DNA of 64,000 nt from Devosia marina (lineage in GTDB: Bacteria > Pseudomonadota > Alphaproteobacteria > Rhizobiales > Devosiaceae): contig NZ_WQRF01000003.1 in the NCBI RefSeq assembly GCF_009758415.1, forward strand, positions 372,001 to 436,000, read 5' to 3'. The notes beneath the pieces are model-generated. The model did not search any database, was not told the origin of the DNA, and saw only the letters and a list, made by a program, of their open reading frames with translations. Shown here in pieces: positions 17,822-26,052 of the stretch. Positions within the stretch are counted from its first letter, which is position 1. The number at the start of each line of letters is the position of its first letter. Both the position numbers and the translations under genes were made by a program.

Positions 17822-18979
17822 TTACTCACGCACCTCGAACTGCAGTCCGCCGATCACACAACCTTCCGCCGTGCCGATGGTCAGACCGGCAGCACCGTCC
17901 TCAATGGGGCAGGTCATTGGGAAGCGGGCGGTGCCGACATGTCCGGTGACTTCAGAGAGCACCAGTTCGCCATTCCCGAGCCTGTAGTCGCCCTCGACCA
18001 GGGTGCCGGTACGGTCCTGCATTTCGAACCGGCCATCTTCGCCAAGGGTGAGGCGCAATCCGTTGGCCTCACCGTCGGCCGTGACCTCGAAAATCCGAGC
18101 CTGCTGGGCCCGTTCGGCGCCCTCTTCAGGCACTTGCGATGCGATGCGCGCTTCGATCTCTTCCAGCTCCCGCGACCGTTCGGCGAGGGTCTGGGTCAAT
18201 TCCTCGACCTGTGGCTGCAGGGTTTGCAACTGTTCCTGATACCCCTGGACATCTTCCTCAAGGCGATTGCGCTGTGTCGTCAGTTCATCGACCTGCTCCT
18301 GAAAAGCAGCCAGATCGGCACCCGCTGCTTCAGCCTGCTGGGCAAGCGCTGCCCTCTCGTCCTGAGCGGCCATCAGCTCTTCGCGCGCCGACTGCAGGCG
18401 GCTTTGCGTTTCCGCCAGGCTGGCCGTGGCTTCGGCCGCCTCGTCGGCGAGCTGCGCGACATTGGCTGTGGCCGTCTCTTCCTGCCGGCGCGCCTCTTCC
18501 AGACGCGAACCGACATCGTTCAATTGCCGGCTGGAACTCTGGATCTCTGACTGCAGCGCCGCCTGACGCGCGGCCAGTTCCTGAACCGAGGCGGTCGCCT
18601 CCTCTGCGCGCGCCTCGAGCGCGGCGACTTCCTCCTGCGTCGCCGTCAAGGACTGCGAAACGCTTTCAAGCTCGCCATTGCGGGCCTCAAAATCCTGGTT
18701 AGCCGCTTCGAGCTGGCTATTGGCCGCGGCCAGTTCCGCCTCGACGCTTTCCAATTCGGCCCTGGCACTGTCCAGCGCGCCGGCCGTCTCTTCGCGCTCG
18801 GCCAGGTTCTGCTGGGCAGCATCGCGTTCGGCGGTCAACGCTGCCATTTCGGCCCGCAACTGTTCATTCTGCCCGGTGCTGTTCATCCACATGGCCACAA
18901 AGGCCAGCCAACCGGCAACGGCGATAATGAGCACAGTCAGGACAAGTGGTTCGCGCAGACGATTAGAGAGGTCGGCCAT
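17822..18979 (-). CDS. Membrane-anchored coiled-coil protein, unknown function
   Basis: The protein is 385 residues. A membrane helix at residues about 13-31 is followed by roughly 250 residues of nearly continuous Ala/Glu/Gln-rich coiled coil, then a small globular C-terminal domain of about 90 residues (NGLRLTLGEDGRFEMQDRTGTLVEGDYRLG) that looks like a beta-rich lipocalin-like or META-like fold and has two Cys residues. AGGGGG lies just before the ATG at 18979. Orientation suggests that the rod and domain are periplasmic. Function is unknown. Confidence 0.8.
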   Translation of the reverse strand: MADLSNRLREPLVLTVLIIAVAGWLAFVAMWMNSTGQNEQLRAEMAALTAERDAAQQNLAEREETAGALDSARAELESVEAELAAANSQLEAANQDFEARNGELESVSQSLTATQEEVAALEARAEEATASVQELAARQAALQSEIQSSSRQLNDVGSRLEEARRQEETATANVAQLADEAAEATASLAETQSRLQSAREELMAAQDERAALAQQAEAAGADLAAFQEQVDELTTQRNRLEEDVQGYQEQLQTLQPQVEELTQTLAERSRELEEIEARIASQVPEEGAERAQQARIFEVTADGEANGLRLTLGEDGRFEMQDRTGTLVEGDYRLGNGELVLSEVTGHVGTARFPMTCPIEDGAAGLTIGTAEGCVIGGLQFEVRE

Positions 18980-19074
18980 ATGAGTTCCCCCTGAAATTGT
19001 ATCAGGGCGAAACGTTGCGCGGCCGGGCCGGTTCCGAATTCCGTGCGCTTTGTCCGCGCTTATTGCTCAGACAG

Positions 19075-19112
19075 GCAAAGAAAAGCCCCGCGCGACCAGG
19101 CCACGCGAGGCT
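19075..19112 (-). terminator. Intrinsic terminator of ctrA
   Basis: On the minus strand, AGCCTCGCG and CGCGGGGCT form a 9-bp stem (one T-G pair) with an 11-nt loop, followed by TTTTCTTT. It lies 22 nt after the ctrA stop codon. Confidence 0.8.
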
Positions 19113-19134
19113 CAAATATGATCGGTCCGATGGC

Positions 19135-19842
19135 TCAGGCGACGTTTTCGGCGTAGCCTTCGGCGTCATCGGGTTCACGCAGCACATAGCCACGGCCCCA
19201 TACGGTTTCGATATAATTCTTGCCGCCGGTCGCAACGCTGAGCTTCTTGCGCAGCTTGCAGATGAAGACGTCGATGATCTTCAGTTCCGGCTCGTCCATG
19301 CCGCCATAGAGGTGGTTGAGGAACATTTCCTTGGTGAGCGTCGTGCCCTTGCGGAGCGAAAGCAGCTCCAGCATCTGGTATTCCTTGCCGGTCAGATGCA
19401 CGCGGGCGCCCTGGACCTCGACAGTCTTGGTGTCCAGATTGACCATCAGATCGCCGGTGGAAATTACCGACTGGGCATGGCCCTTGGAACGGCGAACGAT
19501 GGCGTGGATGCGGGCCACGAGCTCGTCCTTGTGGAAGGGCTTGGTCATGTAGTCATCGGCACCGAAGCCGAGACCACGAACCTTGTCCTCAATGCCGGCG
19601 AGGCCGGACAGGATAAGAATGGGCGTCTGAACCTTGGCGACGCGAAGTGTCCGCAAGACTTCGTAACCGCTCATATCCGGCAGGTTCAGGTCCAGCAGAA
19701 TAATATCGTAGTCGTATAGCTTCCCGAGATCCACGCCTTCTTCACCGAGATCGGTGGTATAGACGTTGAAACTTTCGGACTTCAGCATCAATTCGATGCT
19801 CTGCGCTGTCGCGCTGTCGTCCTCAATAAGGAGTACCCGCAT
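19135..19842 (-). CDS. ctrA: Cell-cycle master response regulator CtrA
   Basis: The protein is 235 residues: an OmpR-type receiver (acidic residues 7-9, phosphorylation site D51, Lys in TKPFH) and a C-terminal winged helix. [32 protein letters not shown] with [14 protein letters not shown] is essentially diagnostic for CtrA. The last residues (AENVA) resemble the hydrophobic Ala tail that ClpXP recognises in Caulobacter. CtrA controls cell division, motility and envelope genes; ChpT encoded at 15153 would phosphorylate it. It is divergent from fliI and shares a 459-nt control region with CtrA-like boxes and GANTC sites, consistent with autoregulation. Confidence 0.98.
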   Translation of the reverse strand: MRVLLIEDDSATAQSIELMLKSESFNVYTTDLGEEGVDLGKLYDYDIILLDLNLPDMSGYEVLRTLRVAKVQTPILILSGLAGIEDKVRGLGFGADDYMTKPFHKDELVARIHAIVRRSKGHAQSVISTGDLMVNLDTKTVEVQGARVHLTGKEYQMLELLSLRKGTTLTKEMFLNHLYGGMDEPELKIIDVFICKLRKKLSVATGGKNYIETVWGRGYVLREPDDAEGYAENVA

Positions 19843-20000
19843 TATATTCCCCTTGTCATTCGTTCCTGCTGGAACCCGCGGGAGGCCGAGCCAATCTGCC
19901 CTTCCCGCTCCAACCCTACTGGATATGACTTCAAGCCTAAGCCCAACTAGTTAACAAAGTTTAATTCTGATCCGCAATACGCAAACGCCGTTAGGATGAA

Positions 20001-20015
20001 TTAATCTTAACTTAT
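20001..20015. promoter_or_regulatory. Candidate CtrA box near ctrA
   Basis: TTAA, seven bases, TTAT (7 of 8 to the consensus), 159 nt upstream of the ctrA ATG. Two further TTAA pairs with 6-nt spacing lie nearby (TTAA at 19951 and 19961; TTAG at 19991 and TTAA at 20001). The area is AT-rich against a GC-rich genome. Confidence 0.4.
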
Positions 20016-20043
20016 TGAAAAATAAAGATAAATGACCTGAAAA

Positions 20044-20068
20044 TTTCTTAAGGTACTACATTAAGAAA
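20044..20068. repeat. Perfect 8-bp inverted repeat in the ctrA-fliI control region
   Basis: TTTCTTAA (20044-20051), nine bases, TTAAGAAA (20061-20068). The arms are perfect and AT-rich, with no T-run, so an operator is likelier than a terminator. The regulator is unknown. Confidence 0.45.
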
Positions 20069-20079
20069 GAGTTCCAAGA

Positions 20080-20093
20080 GACTCTCAGGACTC
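20080..20093. promoter_or_regulatory. Paired GANTC (CcrM-type) methylation sites
   Basis: GACTC occurs at 20080-20084 and 20089-20093, and GATTC at 20202-20206 and 20285-20289. GANTC is the target of the alphaproteobacterial cell-cycle methylase CcrM, and a GANTC site is part of the Caulobacter ctrA promoter control. Four sites in about 210 nt is more than base composition predicts. Confidence 0.4.
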
Positions 20094-20181
20094 AGGCATT
20101 CAGGGCATTTGGAGGGAGTTCGGCCACATTTGCGCCACAGGACACAATCCACCGATCATCTCAGCCAATAGCGCTTTTGCG

Positions 20182-20196
20182 TTAATGATCGGTTAC
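20182..20196 (+). promoter_or_regulatory. Candidate CtrA box upstream of fliI
   Basis: TTAA (20182-20185), seven bases, TTAC (20193-20196), a 7-of-8 match, 105 nt before the fliI start codon. Direct control of fliIJ by CtrA is an inference. Confidence 0.45.
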
Positions 20197-20301
20197 CATC
20201 CGATTCGTCGCTCGGCGCGAGTCGAGCACCCCAAGAAACCATAATTGTGGCACCCGGGTCACCTCCTGGACCCCCAAGATAAACGATTCCTGGAACGCGG
20301 C

Positions 20302-21636
20302 ATGAATATGAAGGCCCTGATATCGGCCATCGACGCCATAGACGACGTGGAAGTGTTTGGACGGGTCAAGTCCGTACAAGGACTGCTGATCGAAATCGTG
20401 GGGCCGGTGCGCGAACTGCGCGTGGGCGGGCGGGTGACCATCGAGGCCACCGACGGGCACCATCTTGGTGCCGAGATCATCGGCTTCCGCGACGGCCACG
20501 CCCTCTGCCTCCCCTTCGGGGAACTGGGCGGTGTGCGGCTGGGCTGCAAGGCCGTCTTTCGCCGCCATGACGGCTCGGTCAATCCGTCCAAGGGTTGGCT
20601 GGGCCGGGTGGTCAACGCCAAGGGCGAACCCATTGACGGGCTGGGGCCCCTTCCCATGGGCGAGACGTCCTATCCACTGCGCCAATCGCCCCTGGCCGCG
20701 CATGACCGTGACCGCGTCGGCGAGCCGATCGAATTGGGCGTACGGTGCCTCAATACCTTTGCCACCATGTGCGAAGGCCAGCGCATGGGCATCTTTGCCG
20801 GCTCGGGCGTAGGCAAGTCAGTGCTGATGTCGATGCTCGCCCGCAACACCGATGTCGATGTCTCCGTGATTGGTCTCATCGGCGAGCGCGGGCGTGAGGT
20901 GCACGAGTTCATCCAGGAATATCTTGGCGAAGAGGGGCTCGCGCGGGCTGTCGTTGTGGTGGCCACGAGTGACGAAGCCGCGCTGATGCGCCGCCAGGCT
21001 GCTTTCATCTCGATGTCGATTGCCGAATATTTTCGCGATAGCGGCCGCCGCGTGCTCTGCATGATGGACAGCCTGACCCGCTTTGCCATGGCCCAGCGCG
21101 AGATTGGCCTGGCCATTGGCGAGCCACCCACGGCCAAGGGCTATCCGCCGACCGTCTTTACCGAATTGCCGCGCCTGCTCGAACGCGCGGGACCGGGTAA
21201 GCCGAATTCTGGCTCCATTACCGGACTGTTTACCGTTTTGGTGGAAGGTGATGATCACAATGAGCCCATTGCCGATGCCGTGCGCGGCATTCTCGATGGT
21301 CACATTGTAATGGAGCGCGGCATTGCCGAACGGGGACGCTACCCGGCCGTCAATGTGCTCCGGTCCATCTCGCGGACCATGCCAGGCTGTGTGCCCGAAG
21401 ACATTCGGCCCACCCTGTCTCGGGCGCGGGAGCTCATGTCCATATTTTCGGACATGGAGGAACTGATCCGGCTGGGGGCTTACCGGAAAGGGTCAGATCC
21501 GAATGTGGACCGCGCCATCGCTATCTTCCCCAAGCTGGAAGCCTTTCTGGGCCAGCAAAGGGACGAGACGACGACGATTGCCGAGGGCTATGCCATGCTC
21601 GCCGGACTGATCGCCGAGGCGGATGCGCGGGACTGA
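20302..21636 (+). CDS. fliI: Flagellar export ATPase FliI
   Basis: The protein is 444 residues, F1-beta-like. The Walker A motif lies in [14 protein letters not shown], the Walker B Asp in [21 protein letters not shown], and [25 protein letters not shown] is the FliI/YscN signature. FliI energises substrate release at the flagellar export gate. The start is uncertain: ATGs at 20302 and 20308 (MNMKALIS) fit homologues best, and an upstream GTG at 20245 adds residues without family resemblance. It begins a two-gene unit with fliJ, divergent from ctrA. Confidence 0.96.
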   Translation: MNMKALISAIDAIDDVEVFGRVKSVQGLLIEIVGPVRELRVGGRVTIEATDGHHLGAEIIGFRDGHALCLPFGELGGVRLGCKAVFRRHDGSVNPSKGWLGRVVNAKGEPIDGLGPLPMGETSYPLRQSPLAAHDRDRVGEPIELGVRCLNTFATMCEGQRMGIFAGSGVGKSVLMSMLARNTDVDVSVIGLIGERGREVHEFIQEYLGEEGLARAVVVVATSDEAALMRRQAAFISMSIAEYFRDSGRRVLCMMDSLTRFAMAQREIGLAIGEPPTAKGYPPTVFTELPRLLERAGPGKPNSGSITGLFTVLVEGDDHNEPIADAVRGILDGHIVMERGIAERGRYPAVNVLRSISRTMPGCVPEDIRPTLSRARELMSIFSDMEELIRLGAYRKGSDPNVDRAIAIFPKLEAFLGQQRDETTTIAEGYAMLAGLIAEADARD

Positions 21637-21697
21637 AGGGCAGGCTGAATGTGTATGAGCCGGTCCGGACTGACTTGATGTGTAAGGAGTACAGGTC

Positions 21698-22111
21698 TTG
21701 AAATCGCGCAGCGAGAGCCTCATTCGGCTCAAGAAGTTCCAGGTTGACGAGAAGCGCCGGCAGGTTGCGCAGATCGAGATGATGGTCGCCGACTTCGAGC
21801 GCATGGCGTCCGAACTCGACCAGCAGATCGAGATCGAGCACACCAAGACCGGCATTTCAGACACCGCTCACTTTGCCTATTCGACCTTTGCCAAGGCCGC
21901 GCTGACTCGCCGCGACAATCTGCTGGCGTCCGCCAATGACATGAAGGCCAAGCTCGAAGCCGCCCAGGACGCTCTGGCCGAGGCCCTGGAAGATCTGAAA
22001 AAGGTCGAGCTGCTCGACCAGCGCGAACACCAGCGCGAAAAAGACGAGCAGGCCAAGATCGAACAATCCGAATATGACGAAGTGGCGCGTATGCGCTACC
22101 GCCGCCAGTAA
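21698..22111 (+). CDS. fliJ: Flagellar export protein FliJ
   Basis: The protein is 137 residues, almost entirely a charged alpha-helical coiled coil (SLIRLKKFQVDEKRRQVAQIE...; a long Glu/Lys-rich C-terminal helix), as expected for FliJ, which sits in the centre of the FliI hexamer. The start is TTG at 21698, supported by AAGGAG 8 nt upstream; no suitable ATG exists. It lies 61 nt after fliI and ends at a strong terminator. Confidence 0.9.
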   Translation: MKSRSESLIRLKKFQVDEKRRQVAQIEMMVADFERMASELDQQIEIEHTKTGISDTAHFAYSTFAKAALTRRDNLLASANDMKAKLEAAQDALAEALEDLKKVELLDQREHQREKDEQAKIEQSEYDEVARMRYRRQ

Positions 22112-22130
22112 TCAACGCAACAGACACGAA

Positions 22131-22156
22131 AAGGCCCGCCGAAGCGGGCCTTTTGC
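22131..22156. terminator. Bidirectional terminator between fliJ and the PRC-barrel gene
   Basis: AAGGCCCGC (22131-22139), CGAA loop, GCGGGCCTT (22144-22152), with AAAA before and TT after the stem. It can serve fliJ on the plus strand and the PRC-barrel gene on the minus strand. Confidence 0.8.
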
Positions 22157-22176
22157 TATTGGTATATGAGGATGCC

Positions 22177-23163
22177 TTACATGTCGGTGGCGCGCTGCGC
22201 CGGATCGTCGGCATAGGTCGCCTCGTCATATTCCGGCTGCGCTTCGAGCTGCTCGCGGGTGAAGTCGCTGTAGATCAGAAGGTCGCCAGCGTCATTGGAG
22301 GCGAATTCGAGATTGTCCAGCGTTACGGCAACACGCTTTTCGCCGATACCCAGGAAGCCGCCGAAATCGATCAGCATGGCATCGATCTGACCATCTTCGG
22401 TCAGCAGGATATCGCCAACCACGGCAATGTCTTCGCCATCCGGACCGACAACGGTGGCACCGGTCAGGTTTTCGGCGGTCAGAGCATCGGTCTCGACAGT
22501 GGCATAACCTTCACGCGGCATCATGCCCTGACCAGTGCCCATGGCGTTATCGGCCGGGGCCATCGCTGGCTCTGCCGGGGCCATTGCCGGGTCAGCCGGT
22601 GCCATCGCCGGATCGGCCGGCGCCATTGCCGGATCGCCGTTCAGGTTTTCTTCCCAGACGAATTCCGGTGCGGCATTCAGCGCGTCGGCCGTTGTGGCCA
22701 GCACCCAGCGCTCGGTCTGGTCGAAGGCGACCGTGTGCTCAAGCTCAGCGAAATCGACGGCGACATTCTTCTCGCCAATACCGAGGAAGCCGCCAACACC
22801 GATCACCACGGCATGGATCTCACCGTCGGCAGAGATCACCAGGTCGTTGACAGTGCCGATAGACTCCGCATCTTCAGCGCCGCTCGAGAAAATCGTTGCG
22901 CCCATCACTTCCGAGACCAGGGCATCACCTTCACCAAAAGTGTAGCCGGCGGACATGTCCCAAGGCTCGCGCGCTTCGATCTGGCTCATGGGTTCAACGG
23001 CAGTATCGCCGGTCACGGGCGTGGCAGCGCCATCGGCGGGCGCCATTTCATTGGCCGGCGCCTCGGTGGTGGCAGGGGTAACAGTGGTGGTCGTGTCCTG
23101 GGCGATCGCGGCGGTGCCAAGCACCAGGGCAAGAGCCGAACTGGTAAGAAGGGTGCGGATCAT
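22177..23163 (-). CDS. Secreted protein with two PRC-barrel domains
   Basis: The protein is 328 residues with a signal peptide (residues 1-21, ending TAAIAQ) and a Thr/Pro/Ala-rich linker. Two PRC-barrel units follow, each with the near-identical core GGFLGIGEKxVAV (VIGVGGFLGIGEKNVAVDF and LIDFGGFLGIGEKRVAVTL), separated by a tandem DPAMAPA linker. PRC-barrels are small beta-barrels that bind partners or polysaccharide; many Rhizobiales carry secreted versions of unknown role. GGAG before the ATG at 23163 sets the start. Confidence 0.85.
   Translation of the reverse strand: MIRTLLTSSALALVLGTAAIAQDTTTTVTPATTEAPANEMAPADGAATPVTGDTAVEPMSQIEAREPWDMSAGYTFGEGDALVSEVMGATIFSSGAEDAESIGTVNDLVISADGEIHAVVIGVGGFLGIGEKNVAVDFAELEHTVAFDQTERWVLATTADALNAAPEFVWEENLNGDPAMAPADPAMAPADPAMAPAEPAMAPADNAMGTGQGMMPREGYATVETDALTAENLTGATVVGPDGEDIAVVGDILLTEDGQIDAMLIDFGGFLGIGEKRVAVTLDNLEFASNDAGDLLIYSDFTREQLEAQPEYDEATYADDPAQRATDM
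22551..22635. repeat. 21-bp tandem repeat in the PRC-barrel gene
   Basis: About four imperfect copies of a 21-bp unit encode the repeated peptide DPAMAPA (one copy EPAMAPA) in the linker between the PRC-barrel domains. Unit number is likely to vary between strains by slippage. Confidence 0.75.
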
Positions 23164-23310
23164 AGTAAGCTCCAATGGTTCATCGTTACGTGAACAGGGC
23201 CGTACGGCGCAAAACTTGCCGGTAGCGCGTCGTGCGGCCCGTTGATGAGCGATGAACGCAGGCAATGGGCGACCCGTTCCGCAGCTTTTTTTGCACCCAC
23301 ATCGGGAACC

Positions 23311-23349
23311 AAAAGAAAAAGCCGGCGACTGATTTACAGCGCCGGCTTT
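23311..23349 (-). terminator. Intrinsic terminator, minus strand
   Basis: On the minus strand, AAAGCCGGCG and CGCCGGCTTT form a perfect 10-bp stem with a 12-nt loop, followed by TTCTTTT. It lies about 185 nt beyond the GNAT gene stop codon, in the 369-nt gap before the PRC-barrel gene. The rest of the gap shows no gene. Confidence 0.75.
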
Positions 23350-23357
23350 GTCTGCCT

Positions 23358-23371
23358 CCCGGTTAACCGGG
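23358..23371. repeat. Perfect 14-bp palindrome
   Basis: CCCGGTTAACCGGG lies next to the terminator in the gap between the GNAT and PRC-barrel genes. Its role is unknown. Confidence 0.4.
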
Positions 23372-23532
23372 TTATGTTATTGTGGCCCTTCCATGCGTGT
23401 CTGCGCTCACGCCGGTCGATGCTTCGGCCTCCAGCGGCGCGGCATGGGGCGCGCAAGGAGGCCGACAAAACCCACCATAGCGCAAGCAATTTGGCCGGCC
23501 AGACCGCTCCGGGTTAATGCGTTAATGGATTG

Positions 23533-23991
23533 CTAATCGACCAGCACGGCGCTTTGCTTGTCATAGTCGCGCATGGCCCGGTGCGGCATGCCGCCATCCA
23601 TGAATTCGGGGCCAAAGGCGACAAAGCCCAGACTTTCGTAGAAGCCCAGCTTGTCCGATTGCGCAGTCAGATAAAACCGATCCTGCCCGCGTTCGCGCGC
23701 ATGGGCCATGGCCGCGGCGATCAGCTTGCGCGCAATGCCCCGACCGCGAAAGGCCTGATGGACCGCCACGCGGCCGATCTTGGTATGCTCGGGCAGATCG
23801 ATCAGCCGCAGCGTGCCCACCACCTCTCCTTCGACGAGCGCAACGAAATGGGTGGCCGTCAGATCGTAATCATCGTGCTCTTCTTCCTGCGGGACCTTTT
23901 GCTCCCACACGAAAACCGCGCGCCGCAGCGCAAACGCGGCATTGCACAGGAGGGAAAAGACCGGAACGGGCATGATGACGGGATCTGACAT
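23533..23991 (-). CDS. GNAT family N-acetyltransferase
   Basis: The protein is 152 residues, one GNAT domain. The acetyl-CoA binding motif A is VGTLRLIDLPEHTKIGRVAVHQAFRGRGIARKLI (Q/RxxGxG/A is QAFRGRGIA), and FYESLGFVAFGPEFMDGGMPHRAM matches the ElaA/YjcF-like group. The acceptor is unknown. It is monocistronic with its own terminator about 185 nt downstream. Confidence 0.9.
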   Translation of the reverse strand: MSDPVIMPVPVFSLLCNAAFALRRAVFVWEQKVPQEEEHDDYDLTATHFVALVEGEVVGTLRLIDLPEHTKIGRVAVHQAFRGRGIARKLIAAAMAHARERGQDRFYLTAQSDKLGFYESLGFVAFGPEFMDGGMPHRAMRDYDKQSAVLVD

Positions 23992-24257
23992 GAGCCCAGA
24001 TTAATCAGCTTGCGGCAGCCGCGAAAGGGCGCTGTCACACCAAAGTGTCTTCTCTTACAAATGCTTTTATCGTATATTGGCGATGAAAGGTGAGGAGCAG
24101 GCGGGAACCAGCTACGCTTTGTAGCGTTTGATTCCCTTCAGTCTCTTAAATTCGCCAAACTGCAACTTATATAGTCCTCATGTTCCGCCGCTGTGCCTGA
24201 GGGACGGCGGAGGAAATTCCGCCCGGGTAGCGGGGGAAATTGAAAGGGGGTGCGTCC

Positions 24258-25124
24258 ATGGCCCAAACGAATTTACCGGTCCTCTCTTCCGAGGGTGGCC
24301 TTAGCCGTTATCTTCAGGAAATCCGCAAGTTCCCCATGCTGGAACCGGATGAAGAATACATGCTGGCAAAACGCTACAAGGAGCACGCCGATCCCGGCGC
24401 GGCCCAGAAGCTCATCACCAGCCATTTGCGCCTCGTGGCCAAGATCGCCATGGGCTATCGCGGCTATGGCCTGCCCATTTCCGAGGTGATCTCGGAGGGT
24501 AATGTGGGCCTGATGCACGCGGTCAAGCGTTTCGAGCCGGAAAAGGGCTTCCGCCTGGCGACTTACGCCATGTGGTGGATTCGTGCCGCTATCCAGGAAT
24601 ATGTGTTGCGCTCCTGGAGCCTGGTCAAGATCGGCACCACCGCTGCTCAGAAGCGGCTGTTCTTCAACCTGCGCAAGGTGAAGGGCCAGATCGCTGCGCT
24701 TGAGGACGGTTCGCTGCATCCCGATCAGATCAAGCAGATCGCCACGACCTTGAACGTCACGGAGGACGAAGTGGTGCAGATGAATTCGCGCCTCTCCGGC
24801 GACGCCTCGCTCAATTCACCCATGCGGGCCGATGAAGGCACCTCCGAATGGCAGGACTGGCTGGTCGACGACACGCCCGACCAGGAAACCAGCTTGGGCG
24901 AAAGCGAGGAATATTCCGAGCGCATGGGCATGCTGAACAAGGCGATGGATGTGCTCAATGAGCGCGAACGCGCCATTTTCCACGCGCGCCGCCTGCAGGA
25001 AAGCCCATCGACCCTCGAGGAGCTGGCCCAGCAATATGAGGTCAGCCGCGAACGCATCCGCCAGATCGAAGTGCGGGCGTTCGAGAAGGTGCAGGAAGCG
25101 GTCAAGGAAGCGGCTGGGTCCTGA
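24258..25124 (+). CDS. rpoH: Heat-shock sigma factor RpoH (sigma-32)
   Basis: The protein is 288 residues. Region 2 with LRLVAKIAMGYRGYGLPISEVISEGNVGLMHAVKRFEPEKGFRLATYAMWWIRAAIQEYVLRSW is the RpoH signature, followed by the RpoH box (QKRLFFNLRKVKG) and region 4 (ERERAIFHARRL...VSRERIRQIEVRAFEKVQ). It directs RNA polymerase to heat-shock promoters. AGGGGG precedes the ATG at 24258; the upstream in-frame TTG at 24240 would start inside the ribosome site. The 260-nt leader upstream is AT-richer and could hold regulatory structure. Confidence 0.96.
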   Translation: MAQTNLPVLSSEGGLSRYLQEIRKFPMLEPDEEYMLAKRYKEHADPGAAQKLITSHLRLVAKIAMGYRGYGLPISEVISEGNVGLMHAVKRFEPEKGFRLATYAMWWIRAAIQEYVLRSWSLVKIGTTAAQKRLFFNLRKVKGQIAALEDGSLHPDQIKQIATTLNVTEDEVVQMNSRLSGDASLNSPMRADEGTSEWQDWLVDDTPDQETSLGESEEYSERMGMLNKAMDVLNERERAIFHARRLQESPSTLEELAQQYEVSRERIRQIEVRAFEKVQEAVKEAAGS

Positions 25125-25147
25125 ACGACGTGACAGTGAAGATTAGG

Positions 25148-25180
25148 AAGCCCCGGTGATGAGCCGGGGCTTTTTGTTTT
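25148..25180 (+). terminator. Intrinsic terminator of rpoH
   Basis: AAGCCCCGG (25148-25156), 7-nt loop, CCGGGGCTT (25164-25172), then TTTGTTTT. It starts 24 nt after the rpoH stop codon. Confidence 0.88.
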
Positions 25181-25303
25181 GGGCGGCTATAGGGGTGGGA
25201 TGGGGACAGTCTTTTACTGGTCGCGAGTTACTGTAAGCGGACACTGATTATTGTATCTCCTAAGCACTGCAACACAGGGGCTATCTCGAAGGAGGACGGC
25301 CAG

Positions 25304-25876
25304 ATGTTGGTTCTGATCAACGGAAACCCAGGCACCGGAAAACTTAGCATCGGCAAGAATCTGTCGGAGCGAATTGGCGGGCGTTTGTTGGACGTTCACA
25401 CTGTCTACAATCTCTCGTTGGCACTGGCGGACCATAAGTCTGATGAATTTTTCAGCACCATTCGCAAAATCTGGTCTCTCGCTGACGACCTTATGGCAAT
25501 ACTGCCCCTCCAGCAGCCGATCATCTTCACAGAGGCGCTGGCGGACGAATCCGACTGGGCCTCAGAAACCTGGCGCCGATACCTTAGATTGGCGGAAGCG
25601 CGCGGACCGCTTTACGTCGTTCACCTCCACTGTTCATTGGAGGAGAACATCCGCAGGATTACGTCGCCGGGCCGTCTCTCATCGCGAAAGCCGGTCGATG
25701 CCGATTATGCGAGACGGTGGCACAGCCTTCAGAGGCCACTCGTTGGACGAACGGCATCCAAGCTTCTCAAATTAGATGTCACTAATCTATCTGTTGAAAC
25801 CGCCGCCAACCACATACGCGAATGGATAGGGGGCCAAGTGTCCGAATGCGATGCTGAGAAGCGCGAAGACGGTTGA
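25304..25876 (+). CDS. P-loop kinase-like protein with atypical Walker A
   Basis: The protein is 190 residues. Residues 2-13 (LVLINGNPGTGK) look like a nucleotide-binding P-loop of small kinases, but the residue after the lysine is Leu (GKLS) where Ser or Thr is normal, so nucleotide binding may be altered. The rest (VVHLHCSLEENIRRI with later Arg residues) resembles adenylate-kinase-like small-molecule kinases. The gene has lower GC and different codon use from its neighbours and lies in a gap between rpoH and ftsH beside repeats, which suggests acquisition. Function is unknown. Confidence 0.65.
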   Translation: MLVLINGNPGTGKLSIGKNLSERIGGRLLDVHTVYNLSLALADHKSDEFFSTIRKIWSLADDLMAILPLQQPIIFTEALADESDWASETWRRYLRLAEARGPLYVVHLHCSLEENIRRITSPGRLSSRKPVDADYARRWHSLQRPLVGRTASKLLKLDVTNLSVETAANHIREWIGGQVSECDAEKREDG

Positions 25877-25976
25877 CCTGAACGTCCGCTACACACCGTC
25901 GTCGACAAGGGTTGGACCGTCTGCAATGGGGTCGACATCTGCCATCTAACTCGTCTCGCAGTACCCCACCCGGCCT

Positions 25977-26052
25977 CCCCTGATAGGGGGAGGAGAAGTG
26001 GTGTATCGTTGAAAGTATGGCGTGCCGGATCGGTCCCTCCCCCTATCAGGGG
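25977..26052. repeat. Paired palindromic intergenic repeat (REP-like)
   Basis: Two 17-bp arms in perfect inverted orientation (25977-25993 and 26036-26052; core CCCCTGATAGGGGGAGG) are 42 nt apart, and arm 1 is itself partly palindromic. Such C-rich palindromes are dispersed in many alphaproteobacterial genomes. The rest of the 558-nt gap (25877-26434) shows no gene; the ftsH promoter should lie in its right part. Confidence 0.65.

Noticed and set aside
20249..20265. TGGCAC resembling the -24 part of a sigma-54 promoter before fliI
   Set aside because: There is no TTGC at the matching -12 position.
24145..24174. CTTAAA ... CTTATATAG as an rpoH promoter
   Set aside because: The -10-like part is attractive, but the -35-like part is weak and the spacing is short, so I did not list it as a feature.
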